DNA of 54,370 nucleotides from Mycobacterium paraffinicum (lineage in GTDB: Bacteria; Actinomycetota; Actinomycetes; Mycobacteriales; Mycobacteriaceae), in NCBI RefSeq assembly GCF_001907675.1, contig NZ_MPNT01000037.1:1-54370 (forward strand), in the 5' to 3' direction. Under the pieces are notes generated by a model. It was not told where the DNA came from. It did not search any database and was given only the letters and a program-made list of their open reading frames with translations. A program made the position numbers and the translations under genes. This document shows positions 51,815 to 54,370 of the stretch, piece by piece; position 1 is the first letter of the stretch; each line of letters starts with the position of its first letter.

Positions 51815-53127
51815 GGCTTCGACACGCCGATCTCGCTCGCCGGAGCGGCACCGCTCGCACTCAGGATCGGCTGGCTTGCCGCGCGTGGGCTTGGCGGAAA
51901 GGTCGCCAGCCAGGAGCGGTAGCGGCGCAGCGCGCGGCGTCGGTGCAGTTGGTCGCAAACCATGGCGTATGCGGGGCGGGTGCCTAGCGCGGGTTGCCGG
52001 CCGCGGGCGATGCGCCGCAGCTGGTGGCGGACGAGCGCCATGCTGGCTGCCGACGCAAGCGTCTTATCCGTCCAGTTCACTCGGCGGAGCTGGCCGCGCG
52101 CTTGCCTGCCCGCGCGCCAGCGGTTCGGAAGGTCAGGGGTTACCGCCAGCGCCGTGGCCATGCCGACCACCGACACTCCGTGGTCGAGCGCTGTCTCGGC
52201 GGTCTCCCGATGGGTTATCCCACCCGTGAGCATCAGCGGCAAGGGGCTGGTCTCAGCCAATGCGGCGGCCAATTCCAGGAAGTACGCCTCCCGCGCTTGT
52301 GTGCGTGCATCAGCGGGGCGCCCCGTCATCGCCGGGCTTTCGTAGCTGCCGCCGGACAGCTCGACAAGGTCAACACCGAGGGGCTCGAGCATGCCGATCA
52401 CCTGGCGCGCGTCGTCGGCGTCGAAACCCCCGCGCTGGAAATCGGCCGAGTTCAATTTCACCCCGACCGCGAACGACGGTGACACCGCCGAGCGGACCGA
52501 CCGCACCACGTCCACCAGCATCCGGGCCCGATTGTGCAGCGAGCCACCCCACTCATCGGTTCGGCGGTTGCTCAGCGGAGAGAGGAATTGCGAAAGAAGG
52601 TATCCATGCGCCGCGTGCACTTCCACGCCGTCGAATCCGGCTTGTTCGGCACGAACGGCCGCGACCGTGAATCGTTCGACGGTGGCCGCGATCTGTTCGG
52701 GCGTCATCGCGATCGGCTGGCCGAAACGCTTGCTGTGCTTACCCGCGTCAACCCCGATCGCCGAGGGCGCCCACGTAACCCCGGGCATGTCGGCCTGCAC
52801 CTGGCGGCCGGGGTGATTGATCTGCATCCACATCGCGGAACCGCCGGCCTTGCCGGCCGCGGCCCACTGCCGGAACGGCTCCAGTGGCGCCGCATCGTCG
52901 AGAACGACGCCTGCGGGGCCCGTCAGTGCCTGGGCGTGGACCATCACGTTGCCGGTGATCAACAGCCCGGCACCGCCGGTTCCCCAACGCCGGTATAGCG
53001 AAAACAATCGTTCTCCGGGCAGCTGCCCGGAGTCCGCCATGTTTTCTTCCATCGCCGCCTTGGCGATCCGGTTGCCCAGTGTCAGGCCGTTGCGCAGAGT
53101 CAACGGCGAAAACAGTTCGGTCGACAT
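51811..53127 (-). CDS. NADH:flavin oxidoreductase / Old Yellow Enzyme family
   Basis: This 438-aa FMN-binding TIM-barrel protein starts FSPLTLRNGLTLGNRIAKAA. The substrate-anion site is EVHAAHGYLLSQFLSPLSN (His-Ala-Ala-His), followed by RRTDEWGGS and the phosphate-binding LMLTGGI region. About 90 C-terminal residues after the barrel are basic and hydrophobic. There is no second FAD or Fe-S domain, so it is a short OYE-type enzyme, probably reducing an activated C=C bond. It is first in a two-gene unit with the monooxygenase and divergent from a TetR gene. Confidence 0.88.
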   Translation of the reverse strand: MSTELFSPLTLRNGLTLGNRIAKAAMEENMADSGQLPGERLFSLYRRWGTGGAGLLITGNVMVHAQALTGPAGVVLDDAAPLEPFRQWAAAGKAGGSAMWMQINHPGRQVQADMPGVTWAPSAIGVDAGKHSKRFGQPIAMTPEQIAATVERFTVAAVRAEQAGFDGVEVHAAHGYLLSQFLSPLSNRRTDEWGGSLHNRARMLVDVVRSVRSAVSPSFAVGVKLNSADFQRGGFDADDARQVIGMLEPLGVDLVELSGGSYESPAMTGRPADARTQAREAYFLELAAALAETSPLPLMLTGGITHRETAETALDHGVSVVGMATALAVTPDLPNRWRAGRQARGQLRRVNWTDKTLASAASMALVRHQLRRIARGRQPALGTRPAYAMVCDQLHRRRALRRYRSWLATFPPSPRAASQPILSASGAAPASEIGVSKP

Positions 53128-53168
53128 CGTGAGGAGCCTCTCGATCGGATATGATGTGAACGCCGCTT

Positions 53169-53198
53169 ACAGTACGGTGGCAATGTGAGCAGTGTCAA
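53169..53198 (-). promoter_or_regulatory. Promoter of the ene-reductase/monooxygenase operon
   Basis: On the minus strand, a perfect TTGACA (53198-53193) is followed after 18 bp by TACTGT (53174-53169), which fits TANNNT. The start site would lie about 35 nt before the ATG at 53127. Confidence 0.6.
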
Positions 53199-53216
53199 CA
53201 TGAGTGAAAGTGAGCT

Positions 53217-53798
53217 ATGTCAACCTCGACCGCGCCCTACCACCACGGCGATCTACCGGCGGCGTGCCTGCGCGCCGCGATGGAGCTGCTTGAAGAAGGT
53301 GGGGCGACGGAGCTATCACTGCGTGCCGTGGCAAGGCGCGCCGGCGTGTCCCCCGGGGCCCCGTATCGCCATTACGCCAACCGCGAGGCTCTGTTGTCCG
53401 CGGTCGCGGCGGTCGGCTATCGCGAACTTGCCGCCCTCTTGAACTCGGCCCAGCGCGCGCCGGCATCGCCGGATGACCTCGCGGACGTCGCGGTCGCCTA
53501 TGTGCGGTTCGCGTTGGATCGGCCGGCGCTGTTTCGAGCGATGTTCGGCGAGCCCTGCGATCAGGGCCGCGAACGGGTGGCGGCAGCGGCGGTGATCTCC
53601 GAGTATCTGGGAGCGATCGTGCGACGGATTTTTCCCGACGTCGACGAACACGCGATGTCGACCGCTGTCTGGGCGCTTGTCCATGGCTTGGCCTTCCTGC
53701 ATCTGGACGGCAAGCTTGATTCCTCCGATCCCGCTGAAGTGTCGGCTCGCGTGCGCGCTGCCATCAACGCGATGCTCGGAGCGTCCGGCGGCGATTAA
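53217..53798 (+). CDS. TetR-family regulator divergent from the ene-reductase operon
   Basis: This 193-aa protein has an N-terminal DNA-binding domain: AAMELLEEGGATELSLRAVA then RRAGVSPGAPYRHYANREALL. The C-terminal half includes FALDRPALFRAMFGEPCDQG, the style of WHG-type TetR C-terminal domains. GAAAGTGAG precedes the ATG. The 89-bp divergent gap with the ene-reductase gene is the probable operator region, but no clean palindrome was identified. Confidence 0.88.
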   Translation: MSTSTAPYHHGDLPAACLRAAMELLEEGGATELSLRAVARRAGVSPGAPYRHYANREALLSAVAAVGYRELAALLNSAQRAPASPDDLADVAVAYVRFALDRPALFRAMFGEPCDQGRERVAAAAVISEYLGAIVRRIFPDVDEHAMSTAVWALVHGLAFLHLDGKLDSSDPAEVSARVRAAINAMLGASGGD

Positions 53799-53809
53799 GG
53801 CTGCCAGCC

Positions 53810-53828
53810 GGTCCCCGTCGTGGGGATC
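53810..53828 (+). terminator. Hairpin after the TetR gene
   Basis: GGTCCCC-GTCGT-GGGGATC forms a 7-bp stem (one G-T wobble) starting 12 nt after the stop codon. There is no U-run. Confidence 0.4.
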
Positions 53829-53925
53829 GAAAAGGTCTCAGGAACGCACCCGCAAAACGCCTGGATGCGCAAATCTTTACCGCACCGTGTTGCGGCTGTG
53901 ACCCGCATTGGCCAGGGTGGTCACG

Positions 53926-54235
53926 GTGACATCCCTGAGGCGTGTGGAGTGGGCCCTGCTGCGTCTCGTCGGAGTGGGCGCCTGTGTGGCGGGCCTGGCG
54001 GCGCCGCTGGCCGCGCCGGTCCGCGCCGACATGCGCGGGAATGCCTTCCTGATGGCGCTCAGCAACGCCGGCATCACCTATCCCCATCCGGCCAGCGCCC
54101 TGGCGCTGGGCGAGTCGGTGTGCCCGATGCTGGTCATGCCCGGGCAGTCCTTCGACTCGGTGGCCGCCGAGATGTCGAACCGCAGCGGGCTGGGCTACGA
54201 GTCGGCCGGCCTGTTCACCATCGTCGCCGTCGCTG
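53926..54235 (+). pseudogene. DUF732 secreted protein, 3' end lost at a junction
   Basis: The frame starts at GTG 53926 (or GTG 53917) and begins with a signal peptide: LLRLVGVGACVAGLAAPLAA then PVRAD. The mature part is a mycobacterial DUF732 domain: FLMALSNAGITYPHPASALA, GESVCPMLVMPG, then GLGYESAGLFTIVAV. A normal DUF732 protein continues for about 10 more residues with a second Cys and then stops. Here the frame instead reads into unrelated DNA as RHQDRRGGRHHG and stays open to the window end. The role of DUF732 proteins is unknown. Confidence 0.65.
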
Positions 54236-54370
54236 TTCGCCACCAAGATCGCCGAGGAGGCCGTCACCACGGACCGCAAGATCGACGTCCGCAGCGAGCT
54301 GCGGTGTGCACCCCCGGTTCCCACGCTGGTCGAGATGTCCAAAGAGGCCGAGATGATCGTGGTCGGCAGC
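54236..54370 (+). pseudogene. Universal stress protein fragment in a different frame, without its start
   Basis: In the frame one base ahead of the DUF732 gene, the sequence from about 54236 reads LFATKIAEEAVTTDRKIDVR, then ends VPTLVEMSKEAEMIVVGS, cut by the window edge. VPTLVEMSKEAEMIVVGS is the typical C-terminal nucleotide-binding part of a mycobacterial USP domain. The roughly 60-100 residues expected upstream are absent, replaced by the DUF732 gene. The piece has no start codon of its own at the right position. Confidence 0.6.

Overview
The window is high-GC mycobacterial DNA. Gene order matches the Mycobacterium tuberculosis interval argC to tyrS (Rv1652 to Rv1689, from memory of that genome), but the middle and far right carry different genes, so the source is probably a non-tuberculous, likely slow-growing Mycobacterium. 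No database search was possible. Family and orthologue calls rest on motifs, lengths and gene order.

Region 1 (1-7854, + strand) is the arginine operon argC(partial)-J-B-D-F-R-G-H. Almost every junction is a 4-8 nt start/stop overlap. The 5' end of argJ carries an inserted GC-rich palindromic repeat.

Region 2 (7855-29059) is a polyketide locus: a type III PKS (pks10), two fully reducing type I PKSs (pks7 and an unsplit pks8/pks17), a KSQ-AT-ACP protein (pks9) and a second type III PKS (pks11). It is met tail-to-tail by an ABC-F gene and a CYP139-type P450. Pks9 has Gln at the KS nucleophile position and looks like a decarboxylating loading module. Pks7 and Pks8/17 would extend and reduce the chain, with methylmalonyl and malonyl specificity signatures respectively. 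With no thioesterase present, the type III enzymes are plausible acceptors of the finished acyl chain.

Region 3 (29060-36250, - strand) replaces M. tuberculosis genes with an apparent operon: a 35-aa ORF, a 4-TM protein, a gluconate 2-dehydrogenase subunit 3-like protein, a GMC oxidoreductase, a GH15 hydrolase, an SDR and an enolase-superfamily dehydratase. It looks like an uncharacterised sugar or sugar-acid oxidation module. A frameshifted small gene follows it.

Region 4 (36500-40650) is mobile and accessory: a transposase remnant, a complete IS3-like element, a DUF222/HNH (REP13E12-type) gene under a consensus mycobacterial LexA box, and an MspA-type porin gene.

Region 5 (40648-50291) returns to conserved order: lipase/acyl-CoA synthetase fusion, Trm112-like protein, a TetR-ABC exporter operon with tandem operators, mpg and tyrS. 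An amt gene and a BASS transporter gene are interposed.

Region 6 (50309-54370) holds an ene-reductase/Baeyer-Villiger monooxygenase pair divergent from a TetR gene, and finally a DUF732 secreted-protein gene that runs out of frame into a universal-stress-protein fragment at the window edge. Several genes have a TANNNT -10 box 6-8 nt before the start codon, the arrangement of leaderless mycobacterial mRNAs.
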